Part shown: piece by piece, positions 1 to 12,965 of the stretch | How the letters are laid out: the number at the start of each line of letters is the position of its first letter | Position numbering within the stretch: position 1 is the first letter of the stretch | NCBI RefSeq assembly: GCF_010389155.1 | Contig: NC_057767.1 | Span: 38,787,688-38,851,687, forward strand | Length of the DNA stretch: 64,000 nucleotides | Origin: Erigeron canadensis | Taxonomy: Eukaryota; Streptophyta; Magnoliopsida; Asterales; Asteraceae | Reading direction: 5' to 3' | The notes under the pieces: model-generated | Told to the model about the DNA's origin: nothing | The model's input: only the letters and a program-made list of their open reading frames with translations | Database searches by the model: none | Translations under genes and position numbers: made by a program

Positions 1-1052
1 GTATCCATAATAATAATATATATAATATTTTTTTAAAAAGAGAATTAATGAAAAGGCTTTGATTGATGATTTATGTTGTGAATATTTTAGTGTGAGGAGA
101 TATGTAATGGTTGGAAACACTATATATAGTGTTGTGTTTGTTGATGGGTGAGAGAGACAAGGAATACAAGGGGCGGTTTAATAATAATTAATATTTTATT
201 TAATTGTTTGTTTTGTGAAAAAAGAAACAGGAGGATGGTTTTCTCTTTCGATTATTATGGGAAAATATATTTACGAGTATAAAAGTATACTTTTATTTAG
301 GATTTACTTTTGGTAAAAAGGGTATTAGTTTTAAATTTACTTGGGATACAAGTCGGTTTTAATGTATAATTTAAATCATAATTAGCTGTAAATATATAAT
401 ATTTACCCTAAATTCATACGGAGTAATTGATATGCATCTTGTTTTACAAGAAAAAAATTAATGTATTTAGGTAATTAGTTTGTTTGAAAAGAAAATATGC
501 GAATTTTGTAATTATCTTAAGTCTATTTTTTTATTTATATAAAAAAAAGATGAAAAAACATAAATTAAAGACCATGCTTACCAATCCTGTATAGTATCCT
601 AATTACTAATTTTAATACCATGCTACTTTTCAAAAAAGAAAAAAAAAGTTTTAATACCATGCTTAATGCTTAATGCATTATTTAACTTAAGTTATCTTTT
701 AATATTTGTTATACATACGCTAATAAAAGTTTATGATTCATTCAAATTATTTTTTGATTTGTAGTAACGCATACACAACCGTGATTTAACATGATTAACT
801 TTAAAATATTACGTATACATTAATAAAAAACATACCATATTGTTTTTTTGGATGTTATAAATTATAAATTATCTTAAAAATTAAGAGATATATGTTGTAA
901 TTATTTCATAATATTTTATTAAATAGAAAATTTTAAACTATTGAATAAATGATATAGGTAACTGGTATGAGAGGAAAATATTGTTATTTTATTAAGTAAT
1001 ATAGATATAGATATAGATATAAAGGTGAAAGTGTATTTTAATCTTTATCTTA
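1..1052. other. AT-rich intergenic DNA, no gene seen
   Basis: No open frame of note, no splice-linked coding pattern and no recognisable element end. The stretch is strongly AT-rich with short homopolymer runs. Confidence 0.6.
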
Positions 1053-1506
1053 TCTTAATCTTAATTTTAATATATACTATAAGATAGTTGAACTAATGAC
1101 TTATTAACCAATCAAATCGCACAATTTCATCAAATTGACTTTCGCTTATGTCATCATTTAGATTAATTATAAATTAAAAATCCTAATAATGATTATCCAA
1201 ATAAATTATTATATTAGTAGTTATATTATTTTGTAGAAAAAGTCTCATTAATTTACACTTTTTTGTTTTCCATCAATAATTTACATTATTTAGCCCTGAA
1301 TATTTAATTTATATTTATTTTTAGTCATCAACTAAGAGAAAATTTTTAAATTGGTAATCATTTAATTAGTTACAAAGAATCTCAATATATTAAATATTGT
1401 CTAAAAAAATTATTTCAAAACCTAATGACTTATAAACAAATATAAGATCAGATTTTTATAAATTATAAATATTATATTTAGTTTAATATAAACACAATTC
1501 GAACTC

Positions 1507-1555
<49 letters not shown>

Positions 1556-1907
1556 CATATACTTGAATGTCAAATACATGATCAAAAGTATGTTTATATT
1601 TTAATTATTAATTATCTTTCATAATAATATCACATTATGAGTACAATTGGTTTCAAAAAGTTATATAATAGAGAAATTATTATAACATGTGCCTTGTGGA
1701 ATAAATACGACGAACAATTTAATTGATATGTCTCAGTTAATAATGACAGTGACGAACATATGATTATTGTACTACAACTTGCAAAGTATAACACTTAGAA
1801 AATCTTCAAAATTATAAGTTTTTATGACTTAAATGTATGAAAATCTAATATTGATAATATCGTAAACCCCGTGTCCAGTGTTGGACGGACACGGGTCTAA
1901 AATATAG
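1053..1907 (+). mobile_element. Non-autonomous Helitron-like element, copy A
   Basis: The left end begins TCTTAATCTTAA and is followed by the block ATATACTATAAGA...GTTGAAC shared with copies B and C. The right end has a hairpin (arms CCCGTGTCC and GGACACGGG at about 1868-1895) about 10 bases before a terminal ATAG followed by T. Helitrons start with TC and end with a hairpin then CTRR, inserted before T; the first C of CTAG is mutated here. The last 250 bases resemble a decayed RPA-type OB-fold coding piece, clearer in copy C. An (AT)n tract sits inside at about 1508-1551. The length, 855 bp, equals that of copy C. No helicase or Rep gene is present, so it would depend on another element. Confidence 0.65.
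1508..1551. repeat. (AT)n microsatellite
   Basis: An uninterrupted AT dinucleotide tract of roughly 44 bases inside Helitron copy A. It is absent from copies B and C, so it expanded after the copies separated. Confidence 0.9.
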
Positions 1908-2784
1908 TATATACTATAAGACAGTTGAACCAATTACTTATTAACCAATCAAATCGTTCGATTTTATCAAATTGACTCTCGCTTATGTCATCATGTAGAT
2001 AAACTATAAATTAAAAATCCTAATAATCATTATCCAAATATATTAATATATTAGTATTTATATTAATTTATAAAAAAAATCTCATTAATTTACACTTTTT
2101 TGTTTTCCATCAATAATTTACACTTTTTAATCCTGAATACATAATTTATATTTATTTTTATCCATCAACTTTAGATCATTTTTTAAATTTTACAATCATT
2201 CAATTAATTAAAAAATTTTTCAACATAATCTCTCAATAAAAAAGGTACATAATTTTATCTTTTTTATATATTAGCTTTGTGTATTAATGTTTTAAGTTAC
2301 AATTGTCATTCAAATCAAGAGTCCTAATTGTTATCAAAGAATATGAAAACAATCATATATAATTGTTATCTAATTATCATAAAACAGATGGTTGGAAATA
2401 AACCTATTCGTGTTATATACCCGCATAATGATCAAATACATATACTTGAATATCAACTACAGGATCACATGTTTATATTTGAGTTTTAATTATCTTTTAT
2501 AATAATATCACATTATAAGTAAAACTGGTTTCAAAAATTTTTATGATAGAGAAATTATTATAACATGTGCCTTGTGGGATGAATACGGCAAATAATTCCA
2601 TCAATATGTTTCAGTTAATAATGAAAGTGACGAACATGTGATTATTGTACTGCAACTTACAAAGTATAACACTTGGAACCATATATTTTCAAAATTATAA
2701 ACTTTTATGACAAATGTATGAAAATCTAATATTGATAATATCATAAACCCTGTGTCCAGTGTTAGACACGGGTCTAAAATCTCG
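1908..2784 (+). mobile_element. Non-autonomous Helitron-like element, copy B, abutting copy A
   Basis: Starts directly after the terminus of copy A with TATATACTATAAGACAG and follows the same internal order as copies A and C. The terminal hairpin (GTGTCC, loop AGTGTT, then the partner arm, with one mismatch) lies at about 2751-2771 and is followed by TCTAAAATCTCG, where CTAG would be expected. The first bases of the 5' end are missing, as if this copy landed at, or was read through from, the end of copy A. It contains a decayed OB-fold piece at about 2520-2745. Confidence 0.6.
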
Positions 2785-2879
2785 TTCTATACTATGTTAT
2801 AAAAAGAATAATCGTATGTTAAAAGTTACACGTGAGAATGTCAAAAATACCTTTAATAATTAAATTACATTGTCAGTCG

Positions 2880-3033
2880 TTTATCTTTTAAAATATTTCA
2901 ATTAACCATTTACATCACTTACTTTTACATTAATGATCTACATCACTCAATGCCATCTCCACCACCAACAGTCGTCCCCCACCACCACATTGTCCCCGCC
3001 ACGAGCAACGCACATTACGCGGTACCGTGCTAG
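2880..3033 (+). mobile_element. Helitron-like 3' terminus, GC-rich family
   Basis: A C/A-rich stretch (CCACCACC-type repeats) leads to ACGCGGTACCGTG and then CTAG at 3030-3033 followed by T. The same arrangement recurs at 23723, 29451 and, on the minus strand, 39111, which defines a repeat family with a fixed 3' end. The 5' end was not located. The hairpin is weaker than in the other Helitron family, so the superfamily call is an inference. Confidence 0.45.
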
Positions 3034-6000
3034 TTATTTATTATTTATATCTCTATAGAAAAGTGCAACCCCTTCGACCTTTATCAAATAATGATTTGAA
3101 GTGCCTAAATTACCATTATTAATTTTCACTAATTTAAATATTTCCACCTCATATACCTATAATATTTTTAATGAACTTTGCAATTTATATATATTTCAAC
3201 TCTTAAAATAACTATAAACTGCAATTTTAATATCAATAACTTTTATATTTACCATTGTCACTATCCGTCGATTTCAACGTCACTGCCAAACGTTATCGTC
3301 ATTGTCATCGCCGGCATCTCTTGTAACCACCAGCCATCATTCGTCAAGTTATACCTCATATATATGCACAAATTTCATAGATATTAGTATATTACTCCGT
3401 ATTAATTAAAAAGCCGTGACGATGCAACTTCCCAATATTATATTTTACGAAAAGCATAAAAGGAGACAAAACCTTTTTGCGTCCAAAACATCGGTGGAAT
3501 ATATCATTGTAAACCATTCAACGGTATATGGACTATGGAATCAAGAATTCATGTGCACACCAGGTGACACTGTCAACCAACTGGGAGTAAAAAAATTAGT
3601 AAATATGAAAACAAAAACGTCTAAAACAGTAGATGTATTTAGGTTTTTGATATTTATAGCTCTAAATGCTATAAACAATACATCTTAAATTTTATACATA
3701 AAAATAATAACTTTTTTCTTAAACGCAATTTTAAAAATAAAATAAAATAAAAAATATCTATGCAACACTTTAATACTTCTTATCCATAACCTTAAAGTTA
3801 AGAATAACATATCCTTATAATTATTATTACATTATATAACATATAACATAAAACCAGTACAAAATATGTCAAGGTACAAAATCTTAATCAAGACCGTATT
3901 GGGATCCAACTAATTTTGGATTAATGTGTATTAGCTAGTATTAGTGATGAATTCAAAAGGTACCTATTAATTCCGTCTTCCATTGGTTTTGAGTATCAAT
4001 AATGTATCTAGATGCAAGGACTCTAACAATTAATCTAACCCAATTGATTTAGTGATGAATTCAAAAATTATTTAATAAATACTAATCATATGTCCGTGAT
4101 GCGCGGTTTAGTAGTGGTGATGGCGATAACGGTATAATATTAATGTAAAGTAGATGATGTAGAAATGAATAGTTTAGTTATTCAAGAGACGAGCATAGTC
4201 ACTGCGCAATGCGGCGGTGGTGGGGAAGACAATCTGGTGGTGGCGTTGATAGGGTTTTACTTTGCTAGAGACGAAATGGTTGAAGGGCATAGTTGGTATA
4301 TCACGTGAGAGGGTGCTTAGCATGGAAGATTATTTAAGGGTATTTTTTGTCTTATCAGGTTCTTAATTAAATTAAGGGAGGAATCCAGTTTGCTTTATAA
4401 GGTATTATAGATTATAAATTAACTCCACTAATTTAATAATTATGTCTAGAAATTGACTCAAATCCAACTCGTCTAACTTTTGTGAACATGTCATTGCCTA
4501 CACTGTGGTCTTTTTCCACATATGTATTGCTTTTAAAATCTGAGAGTCAAAAACTAACACAATTTGTCTTCACTCTCCTCAATAAACACAAATCTAATCC
4601 TAATGAAGTACTAATTATGGACCATATACGATAATGGGTAAAAATCATTGACCAAATATTTGATATCCACCCGATTGATATATCCTTGATGAATACTGCT
4701 GAACAAAATATGATGTTTGAAGAAAACTCAATTATGATCATTTATTTTTATATCATATAAAATGATTGTTATATTTTTAAAGCGTATAATAACTTAAAAG
4801 GGTGGTAGTCATGCGTGAATGCTTATATCATTCCTATCCATCCACCAATTATTTTATTTCACATCATTTAATGTCTTCTTATGTCTAGTCATGTTTAACC
4901 TATGATAACCATGTCTCTCACACACCTCATAATCCCTCACTATATTCATCCAATCTACACACTCTCTTTCATACCCCCTCCCGAACACTTTCTCTAACTC
5001 CTCGATGCTTAGCAGGCAATCCATGCCAAATTCCACAGCCTAGCTCCCATATCCCTTAACGTTAGCCGTGGTGTTTGTCAGTCATGGGCCATGCCTAAGC
5101 CATGTCGTCTTCCATTGCCACCCTCTTTATTAAAAACTTTCAAAATGAATATTAAATGTAAATTACTATTTCGAGGAAGAGGTTATTTTTTATAATTGTT
5201 ATATAAGTAAGGAATTTAAAACTTCCCAATTAATTAACATAAGTGTCAGAGAAAACACGTGAATTTTAGATGTAAGACTTATGAGTTATGAATCTTTTAC
5301 AATAGTAAGACTTAGGACATTCCTAACCCTAGCTTCATCCTCACTTTTACATCAGGTTTTCTTTCTTCTAAAACACATCTTCCTCGCTCATTACTAATAG
5401 CATCTCTTCCTCACATCTTCTTCAACTTTTTTTTCTCCAAAAAACACCCAAAAACCTTACCTGACCTCACATCTCTCTTCTCTTTTCTCCTCCACACTCT
5501 TTGTCCAGTTGATAGCACGCGACGATGAAGACCTCCACGAGTTTGCTGCCAGCCAGGAAGAGCTCACAAACAGCTATGGAAGAGCTCATAAAGAGCCATT
5601 GGGAGGCCTCTCTTAACCCTTTACCTCTATTTTATTGTCACATCAGTTCCCTCTTAAATCACTTCTTTCTTACTGATTACAAACTTTACCTCTTTTTCAC
5701 ATCTTCTTCAGTTTAAATAAAACATCCTCTCTCTTCATGTTACTTTTTTTTTTCACAATTTTTCATCCTAATGATCACACTTTTTTTCACAATTTTTCAT
5801 CCTAATGATTACACTTTTATAAGCGCTATCCACATCAACAAACTACGAATTTGAAAATGTTCACCAGCTGCAGTAAATATTGTTGCAGTACATCTTTTTT
5901 ACATTACATGTACTAAATGGATAAACCTACATAATCAAGTGTGCAAGCTTGGTAACTTTATTGTAGGACTATATACATGTATACAAAATCTTAATCAAAT

Positions 6001-6348
6001 ACAACGTAATCAAATTCCATATATGTCACAGGAAAAATCTAGCCTAAATACGTTAAGTTATGGGATCAACAAATTGATACTGTTTTATTAGAATTTTATG
6101 AGGATTTTTTCAACACACAAAAAGTGTGTAATGAATATTAAGGTTTGGATTGTGTGTAGTGAATATTAAGGTTTGGAAAGATGAGAATAAGCTGCTGCTG
6201 CTGTATTGGAAAAAATGGAGGTGATGTTATAAACTCCTTAATATACTGAACTTAAATATATTTCTAACTACAATATTTTTCCCTCACATCCCATACTTAC
6301 ATAGTTACATTTTAATAAGAAATTAGAATAGAATTAGGACTAGAGTTA
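3034..6348. other. Repeat-rich intergenic DNA, no supported gene
   Basis: Short open frames occur (for example 3416-3688 on the plus strand and 4854-5036 on the minus strand), but none resembles a known family or joins neighbours by splice sites. Around 4097-4260 there are minus-strand pieces of the GC-rich Helitron-like family (GGCGGTGGTGG type). Around 5740-5815 the phrase CACTTTTTTTCACAATTTTT is repeated in tandem. I see no promoter or gene that can be defended. Confidence 0.5.
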
Positions 6349-6432
6349 TTGAAATATAAATAATATGGATAAACTAAACTTTTCTTATAGTTGAAATATA
6401 AATAATATGGATAAACTAAACTTTTCTTATAT
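6349..6432. repeat. Perfect 42-bp tandem duplication
   Basis: A 42-base unit beginning TTGAAATATAAATAATATGG occupies 6349-6390 and is repeated at 6391-6432 with no difference seen. A perfect copy implies a recent local slippage or repair event. It is non-coding. Confidence 0.85.
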
Positions 6433-7125
6433 TGATAAAAATACAATTGAGTTTCTCATGTCTTGAATAACTTTTAAAAGTTAAATCTTTTTAAAGGTAT
6501 AACTACAGAACATCTCATTTTTCACCTTCGACGGCAATAGGTTAGTTGGCGGGGGTGCTGGAAATAATAAAATAGAAAAACTTCATTGTAAAAAGAATAT
6601 AACTATGGCAATTATTTACAAGGCCAACAACTATTTAATAAAACGAGAATGCAGCTGAGTCTAGAAAAAGATTACTTGCACAGACAACCGACTCCTTTTC
6701 AATAGAAAAGAATAGCGAAACCAACCCAGCTGGCTGGTCAATCAGCATGATAAGACCACATATCAAGCAGATTTGGTCTAGTGAGGCGACTAAAAGAGGT
6801 CTACTAGGAACAACCAAGACTTTCAAGCCAGATAAAAAGGCATAAATAGTAACAGAGGGGATGCAAATTGACTGCATAGAGTGATCCTGAACACACCATG
6901 GCTATATGTTATTGTAATGCACGAATTTAAGAGTTACTTTTCGATTAAGACTTTGTTTTTGGGTTGTTTCTGGCAAGGAAAAGAACACACAAATAAAGCT
7001 GTGTACATGCTCTCTTCTGTTGAAACATCCTTGTAGGAAACACCCGTACATTCAAGTAGACTCTGATGCAACAAAGAACCAAAATGGATTCGCATTGTCA
7101 AAATTACACAATAGATATCTGGTTC

Positions 7126-10100
7126 TCACCCTTGGGTGCCACCATTTGTGCTTTCATCCATTGCAACTGCTTCATCACCTTCGGCTTTTTCGCCTTTCTT
7201 ACCTGGATAAAAGCAGAAAATATGATTTTCATGTAACATTTGTATAGTACCTTCTTAAAAGGAATGTGTTACATACTAGTGAATCTATTCATACAAAACT
7301 ACCTTTCTTTTTCTTCCCGCCACCTTTCTTCTTGCTCTTCACTGGTAAAGCCAACCAAGCCTTGATTTCAGGGTCATCAACAGTTTTAGTTGTCTGCAAC
7401 TCTTGTAAGGAGTGTGATGTAATACGATCGGATCCATTTGGCATTAAAAGAACTGTAAATTTGATATGTGCCACAAAATCACCTGCAACAAAAATAACCG
7501 GTGTCATCAACTCAAAATTAGGAGCGTTAGATATACTTGCATCCTCATCAATTATAACACATCTTACCAGGCTTTTCATGAAGAACAGGGTATGGTTGCA
7601 AAAGCTCATGATTCACACATTCAACCAATCCTAGCCGAGCACGCTTTTCCTCCAGAGCCCTGTAACCAACACCACTCATATAATTAAAGGTGACAAATGA
7701 CTGAGTAAAACGTTTGTACATTTAAAAGGGTTGGTTTGGTTGACCTGCCAAGATATTTTATCTGAAAAAATATAGGTTATAAATAATAATACTAATATAT
7801 ATTAAATATTTGTTTAGAAACTTTTAAACGTTCAAAGACCATAGTTCACAAAGCAGGGATAAGAAACAGTAACAAACCTAGCAGAGAAAGGCATGATTGG
7901 GAAGTTTTGACTAATTTCACTGAAAATGAAACGGGATGCCTTCATTTTCAAGTAATAGCTCTTGTCCACAGCTCTTTTATAGACAGTAGTCTGTTTCTCA
8001 TCCAACAACTTAGGCTGCAAAACCATCACCAAATTAGTAAGCTACAATTGCAATACAATTAAACAAACATAAACCCTATTAAATAGGTATGAAGAATATA
8101 CCTTTCCGTCTCCTGTGCTAGTGACTATATCAATTGCATATACTTCATTCTCCTCAAACTCGGCATCATCAACTCTGGTGTCGGGATTTGAGACACTCAA
8201 AACAACTTTGTTTCCATCAATCACAAACTGCTTAAGTTGATGACTAAGAACACCTTCAACAATATTGCAATCATATGCTGCAGCAACCTTTTGAATGGCT
8301 TCCGTCACATCTTGGTTCTACAATTAGAAAAGGATCAAACAGATTTGAACGTTTAGTATCAAGAAAAAGAAAAACAAATTCCAGGTAGATAACATCAATA
8401 GAAAAATAAGGAGCCCGAACCCCAAAAGGGGGGGGGGGGGATCATTGATACTCTATCAATGTAATTATGACAATTAAAAACTCCATAACCCATTATAAAA
8501 CATCATCTAGAGATATCCTTTTGCTAGTTTACCACATTAGGCCTAATAAGAGTCAACATAGACGACAATATGTATAAAAAAGGAAAAAATACACAGTGAT
8601 TTTCATAGGTGAAAAAGTTCAAGCCAAAAAATGATTGAAAGAATTAAAAGAAAAAACAATTCAAAGCTCAAACAGTGTAAAAAAAAAAGAAAATGATTCT
8701 CTATCAGTGTAACTATGACATTAGAAGCATCATGGGAGTAACTCCATAGCCTACTAATACTTGTTTACATCATTTAGAAAAATCATGTCACTAGGTTCAC
8801 AATAAGAGAGCTTATAGAGGTCAAATACATTTAAAAATAACTCTTTTTTTAAACAAAACAGATAAGATCTTCTACAACTGAATCAACTAAACACTACTGA
8901 AAGTTGGAGCTTTCTTATAAAAGTGGAACGAAAGATGATTCTCTATCAGTGTAACTATGACATTAGAAGCATCATGGGAGTAACTCCATAGCCTATTAAT
9001 ACTTGTTTACATCATTTAGAGAAATCACGTCACTAGGTTCACAATAAGAGAGCTTATAGAGGTCAAATACATTTAAAAATAACTCTTTTTTTAAACAAAA
9101 CAGATAAGATCTTCTACAACTGAATCAACTAAACACTACTGAAAGTTTGAGCTTTCTTATAAAAAGTGGAACGAAAGATGATCTCTATCAGTGCAACTAT
9201 GACAATTAAATGCATCACTGGAGAAACTCCATAGCTGGAAACAATTACATCATTTAGAGAAATCTTTACCATATCAGAAATAGCAGAAAAAAAGGTGCAT
9301 CCAGGTAGATGTGTAAATGCGATAAAATGATGAAATAAGTTCTTAGTGTGAAAAAAAAGCTATCCAAATTCAAAGTATACAAGAACCATTGAAAGATAAA
9401 AAGCATTAACGTTTAAACGCAATACAAGAAAGCTGAAATCTGTAGGTTGACAAGGGGCATGGTCAACCATTAGAATGGATGCACATGATGAAATCCCACA
9501 ATCAAACAAGTTATTATTGGCAACAGGGAAAAAGAGGAAATCAAGATTAAGACTGATCACCTCGGCAAAGTTGCCCAAACGAAAGGTTTAAGCAAATCAA
9601 TACAAAAAATTGAAAAACAGAATGGGACTATTTGAGTTTGACAAACACACACGTTTCGTAAAGGCCCAATAAAGCATCCTTTAGCAATCAGTAAAAACAT
9701 TCAGCTTTTCATAGAGCAAGATAGCAATACATAAGAAAGTATATACCTTCTTTCCAGGTCTTACAAGCCTTAAGGCAACCTCGGCAGCAGAATTTGCAGC
9801 AGCAATAACATCAGCCGCTTTCCCTGTCACTGGACCTTCCTGAAGAACATGTGTGTGCGCCAGCAAAGCTATGAAACCGTCTATATGACACCCCATATCA
9901 CTGAAACCAAAATAACAACATTCAGTTGCTCACATTCTTACTGACAACTAAAAACTATGAGCTTGAGCCAATAAAGCTAAGTAAGCATGTTCACAACTTA
10001 CATCTTCAAAATATCACCTTCTTTTAAGATGGTCTCATCACTGGCAAGAGGCGAAAAATGAGAGACTGTATTGTTCACACACAAACATGTAGGAAACGCA

Positions 10101-11241
10101 ACACCCCTTTCAATCTTCTTTTTTACATTCTTGTACATACTAGCAGTTTGCCTACAACAACCACCATCACACCCGTTAAGTCAGTATAAACTTGATTATA
10201 ATGTCACTTTTTGCAGTTCAAACAAGCTAAAAGCTTACTCTCTGATATATGAATCTCCTTTCTCACAAATGTCAACAATCTTGGCATGAGGCTTGCATTC
10301 TGACAATACCAACTGCATTGCCTCTGCACAATTGATCAAATTATATCCTCGTCAAGAAAGCTACAATATTAAAATAAAGCAAACCGCACATGCGTCTGAC
10401 TAAAAAACATACAATAAAATAATATTATGTAAACGTAATAGTTCCATACTACTAGATGCCTTGTACCATTCGATTCAAATGTACGTCCCTAGAAATAAAC
10501 AACCTTACTAAAGTAGAAAAAGCCATATTCCTTCACTCATGTAAGACCAAAGTTCTATAAAAAAGAAACAGGGAACATAAGAAGAAAATTAAATAGTCCA
10601 AATATAAATATAAAGTACAACAAACAATTAGCTCAAACACAGTAGTGCTAAAGTATACCCTACCCAAATTGACTCAACCCGTTGTGAGACGGAAACTTTG
10701 TCAAACATGACACATAACTAGACAAAAGAATATCTATATAAACTTTTTTTGTAAACCACTAACAACAGTTGGCACAAACACAATAATGCTACAGAATGCC
10801 CTTCCTAATTAACTCAAACTAATATCCCGTAAGTTAAAACAAATCTACTAATAACCCAGAAATAATCCAAAATAATTTACTAACTACTACCAAAACTTAG
10901 CAGAAATAGTGTATTCCTTAAAACATCAATTTCCCTAAAAACATTATTTATTTAAAAAAATACCCTGGTCCTTGAACTCATGACATTATAAAATCAAGTT
11001 CAATAAACATAAAATGAGTAAATATATACAAAAAAAAATAAAATATGAGAGCCCACATAACATATATATATATATATATATAAATATACAATATATTCAT
11101 ACATATAAATATATAACTTAAAAAAAAAAGAAAGGGATAAGAATTACTGTTCACAATTTCAGCAGCAGATTTGTATTTGGTAACAACTTCAGGAGATGAA
11201 AGATCCAACTCCTTTTCTTCACCTCTTTCATCATCTGACAT
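7126..11241 (-). CDS. EBP1: EBP1 / PA2G4-like proliferation-associated protein
   Basis: Plant homologue of ErbB3-binding protein 1, a nucleolar and cytosolic protein with the M24 methionine-aminopeptidase fold but no peptidase activity; in plants it promotes cell growth and binds ribosomal precursors. Nine coding exons on the minus strand: 11241-11148, 10323-10239, 10151-10002, 9900-9747, 8317-8102, 8014-7878, 7659-7568, 7482-7303 and 7202-7126. All junctions are GT-AG and the sum is 1185 nt, 394 residues plus TGA, close to the family's usual length of about 390. Recognisable stretches include [16 protein letters not shown] near the start, [20 protein letters not shown] in the middle and [17 protein letters not shown] near the end. 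The C-terminus is the usual lysine-glycine-rich RNA-binding tail. The start is the first ATG after a 5'UTR intron. No disruption was seen, so it is probably functional. Confidence 0.95.
8449..9240. repeat. Tandem repeat of about 243 bp in an EBP1 intron
   Basis: Inside the intron between exons 4 and 5 of EBP1. The phrase TCTCTATCAGTGTAACTATG starts units at about 8694, 8936 and 9179 (periods 242 and 243). An older, more diverged unit starts near 8449. Units 2 and 3 are almost identical over their length, including their flanking T-runs; units 1 and 4 are partial. A G-run (about 8428-8440) precedes the array. Confidence 0.8.
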
Positions 11242-11268
11242 CTTTCCTTCTTTCTTTCTTAATTCAAA

Positions 11269-11365
11269 CTGCAAATTTTTTTATTTAACTAATTATTACA
11301 AATTATTAATAAACAAATGTAAAGAATTTTTGCGAATAAAAAAGAACTAGAGAAAAAGGGGTTAC
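11269..11365 (-). other. Predicted 5'UTR intron of EBP1
   Basis: Read on the minus strand, ATCAG|GTAAC at 11365 is a good donor and the T-rich TTTGCAG ending at 11269 a good acceptor. It lies 28 bases upstream of the start codon. Leader introns are common in highly expressed plant growth genes. Prediction from splice consensus only. Confidence 0.6.
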
Positions 11366-11382
11366 CTGATATTGATATGGAG

Positions 11383-11461
11383 TTAGGGTTTAAGGATGGA
11401 GAAATATTTTCCAGGAAGTATAGAGAGGGTGTTTGTGTGTGTGTGAATTGGGCTAGGGTTT
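11383..11461 (-). promoter_or_regulatory. Telo-box and site II elements upstream of EBP1
   Basis: On the minus strand the leader and upstream region contains AAACCCTAA (11391-11383) and AAACCCTAG (11461-11453), plus AGCCCA (11454-11449), the complement of a TGGGCT site II element. Telo-boxes together with site II motifs are a known signature of plant ribosomal-protein and ribosome-biogenesis promoters, which fits the role of EBP1. Motif match only; the transcription start is not mapped. Confidence 0.6.
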
Positions 11462-11499
11462 GTAACTTGTAATGGGTCGGCCTTGGTTTGGGTTTTGTT

Positions 11500-12659
11500 T
11501 TATAATTATAATGGGTCCTGGCTTATGTATTTACCTTTTTTTTTTCTTTTGAACATTGGTTATTAACTTATTACTCGTATTAGTTACCCTTTTTATAACT
11601 TATGTGATGTCAAGAGCTTTTTGGTGGTTTTAAAAGCTAGAAAAGCCTCGAGCTCTAAAAACACACAATTTTAAAATAATATATTTCTTTGGATGTGTAG
11701 CAACAGCAATGGTACCTAATCCCGGCATGAACTTTCGACAATATGTAAAAAAACCTTACCTCTACTCAAAGGTAGAGAGACTGTTTTCAGATTCACCGAA
11801 GGGGAAGGAACTTCCGGCCCAGGGCTATAACCCTTGCAAAAATACCTGACGGCAAGCGAAGCCAAAACCGAAAAGGGAAAACTCTCGATCTCAAACTCTT
11901 AATCTCAACCTCTCAATCTCTATCTCAGCCTCAATCTCAGATCTAGATTTGGATCTAGAATAGGTGAAAGAGCCGTTGGGGAGAAAACAGGGAGAAAAAG
12001 AGAGAGTGTGTGTATTTAATGTTAAAAATCTTAACCCTAAATAATAATTTGTAATATACGTTTTATATATAAAAAACTTTTTGTAATACTTCCATAACTT
12101 TATTAATAACTTAGAAAATATTTATCTATGTAAATACTTTAAATATATATAAAAAATAAACTTTAATTATCAAATGAAGAACTTTAGACAGTTGAATAAG
12201 ATCTATTTTTTAATTAAAGTCACTAGATCAAATTGTTGATATCATATAACTAACTTTTTTAAAACTTTTAAAGTTATAATCAGTAGCGGAGCCATGATTT
12301 TTATTCTGGGGTTGTCAATTACCTTAAACTGAATAAATACTTATAAATAATGCTAGAAATATAAAGTTTTGATATAAGTAACTTTTCTAAATTCAATAGA
12401 GTAAAATAGATTACATTAGGTGAGTGTTAAAGACGAGATGATTACCCGCGCAATACTGCGGTGGTGGCGGCAACGGGTAGTGCTAATGGCGGTGATGGTA
12501 ATAATGTGGTTATTAATCTAAAAGTAATTGCCGTGATTGGTAGTGTAGTTATTTTATAATTAAGGGATATATCTTTTGTAAATAACTTTATTAAGAATAT
12601 TATATAGATATGATATGGAAATATTTAAATTAATTAATAAAGGAGATAAATAGTTTGGA
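11500..12659. other. Intergenic DNA with transposon relics
   Basis: No gene seen. At 12283-12310 the phrase CAGTAGCGGAGCCATGATTT matches a typical hAT left end, but no right partner was found. At 12440-12520 a GGTGGCGG-rich stretch resembles the GC-rich Helitron-like family in minus orientation. Confidence 0.45.
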
Positions 12660-12965
12660 TAAATATGAGTGTAAAATATTTTAGGGATATATTTGGTAGA
12701 TTTAGTGTGATCATTAGGAATGTGTTAAAAATTAAGAGTATTTTGGATATTTTAAAGGTAGAGAGTTGAAAAAGGTAGGGTAGTTTGTTTATTAATATAG
12801 CATAGATAGATAAATATGAGTGTAAAAATTTTAGGGATATATTTGGTAGATTTAGTGTGATAGTTAGGAATGTGTTGAAAATTAAAGGTATTTTTGGGTA
12901 TTTTAAAGATAGAGAATTTAAAAGGGTAGGGTAGTTTATTTATTAATATAATATAGATAAGTAAA
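12660..12965. repeat. Imperfect tandem duplication, unit about 151 bp
   Basis: The phrase AAATATGAGTGTAAAA starts at 12661 and again at 12812. Both copies continue through TTTAGGGATATATTTGGTAG and end in the same GGTAGGGTAGTTT motif. Several substitutions separate them, so the duplication is older than the perfect ones elsewhere in the window. Confidence 0.8.

Noticed and set aside
3416..3688. 90-codon plus-strand frame
   Set aside because: Composition and lack of similarity or neighbours give no support for a gene.
5525..5716. 63-codon frame after a pyrimidine-rich stretch that looks leader-like
   Set aside because: No similarity, and the surrounding DNA has repeat character; not enough for a gene call.
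6635..6877. 80-codon minus-strand frame downstream of EBP1
   Set aside because: No recognisable domain, no splice links, and hydrophobic stretches typical of chance frames in AT-rich DNA.
12283..12430. Complete hAT element
   Set aside because: Only the left end CAGTAGCGGAGCC is present; no matching right end or 8-bp duplication was found.
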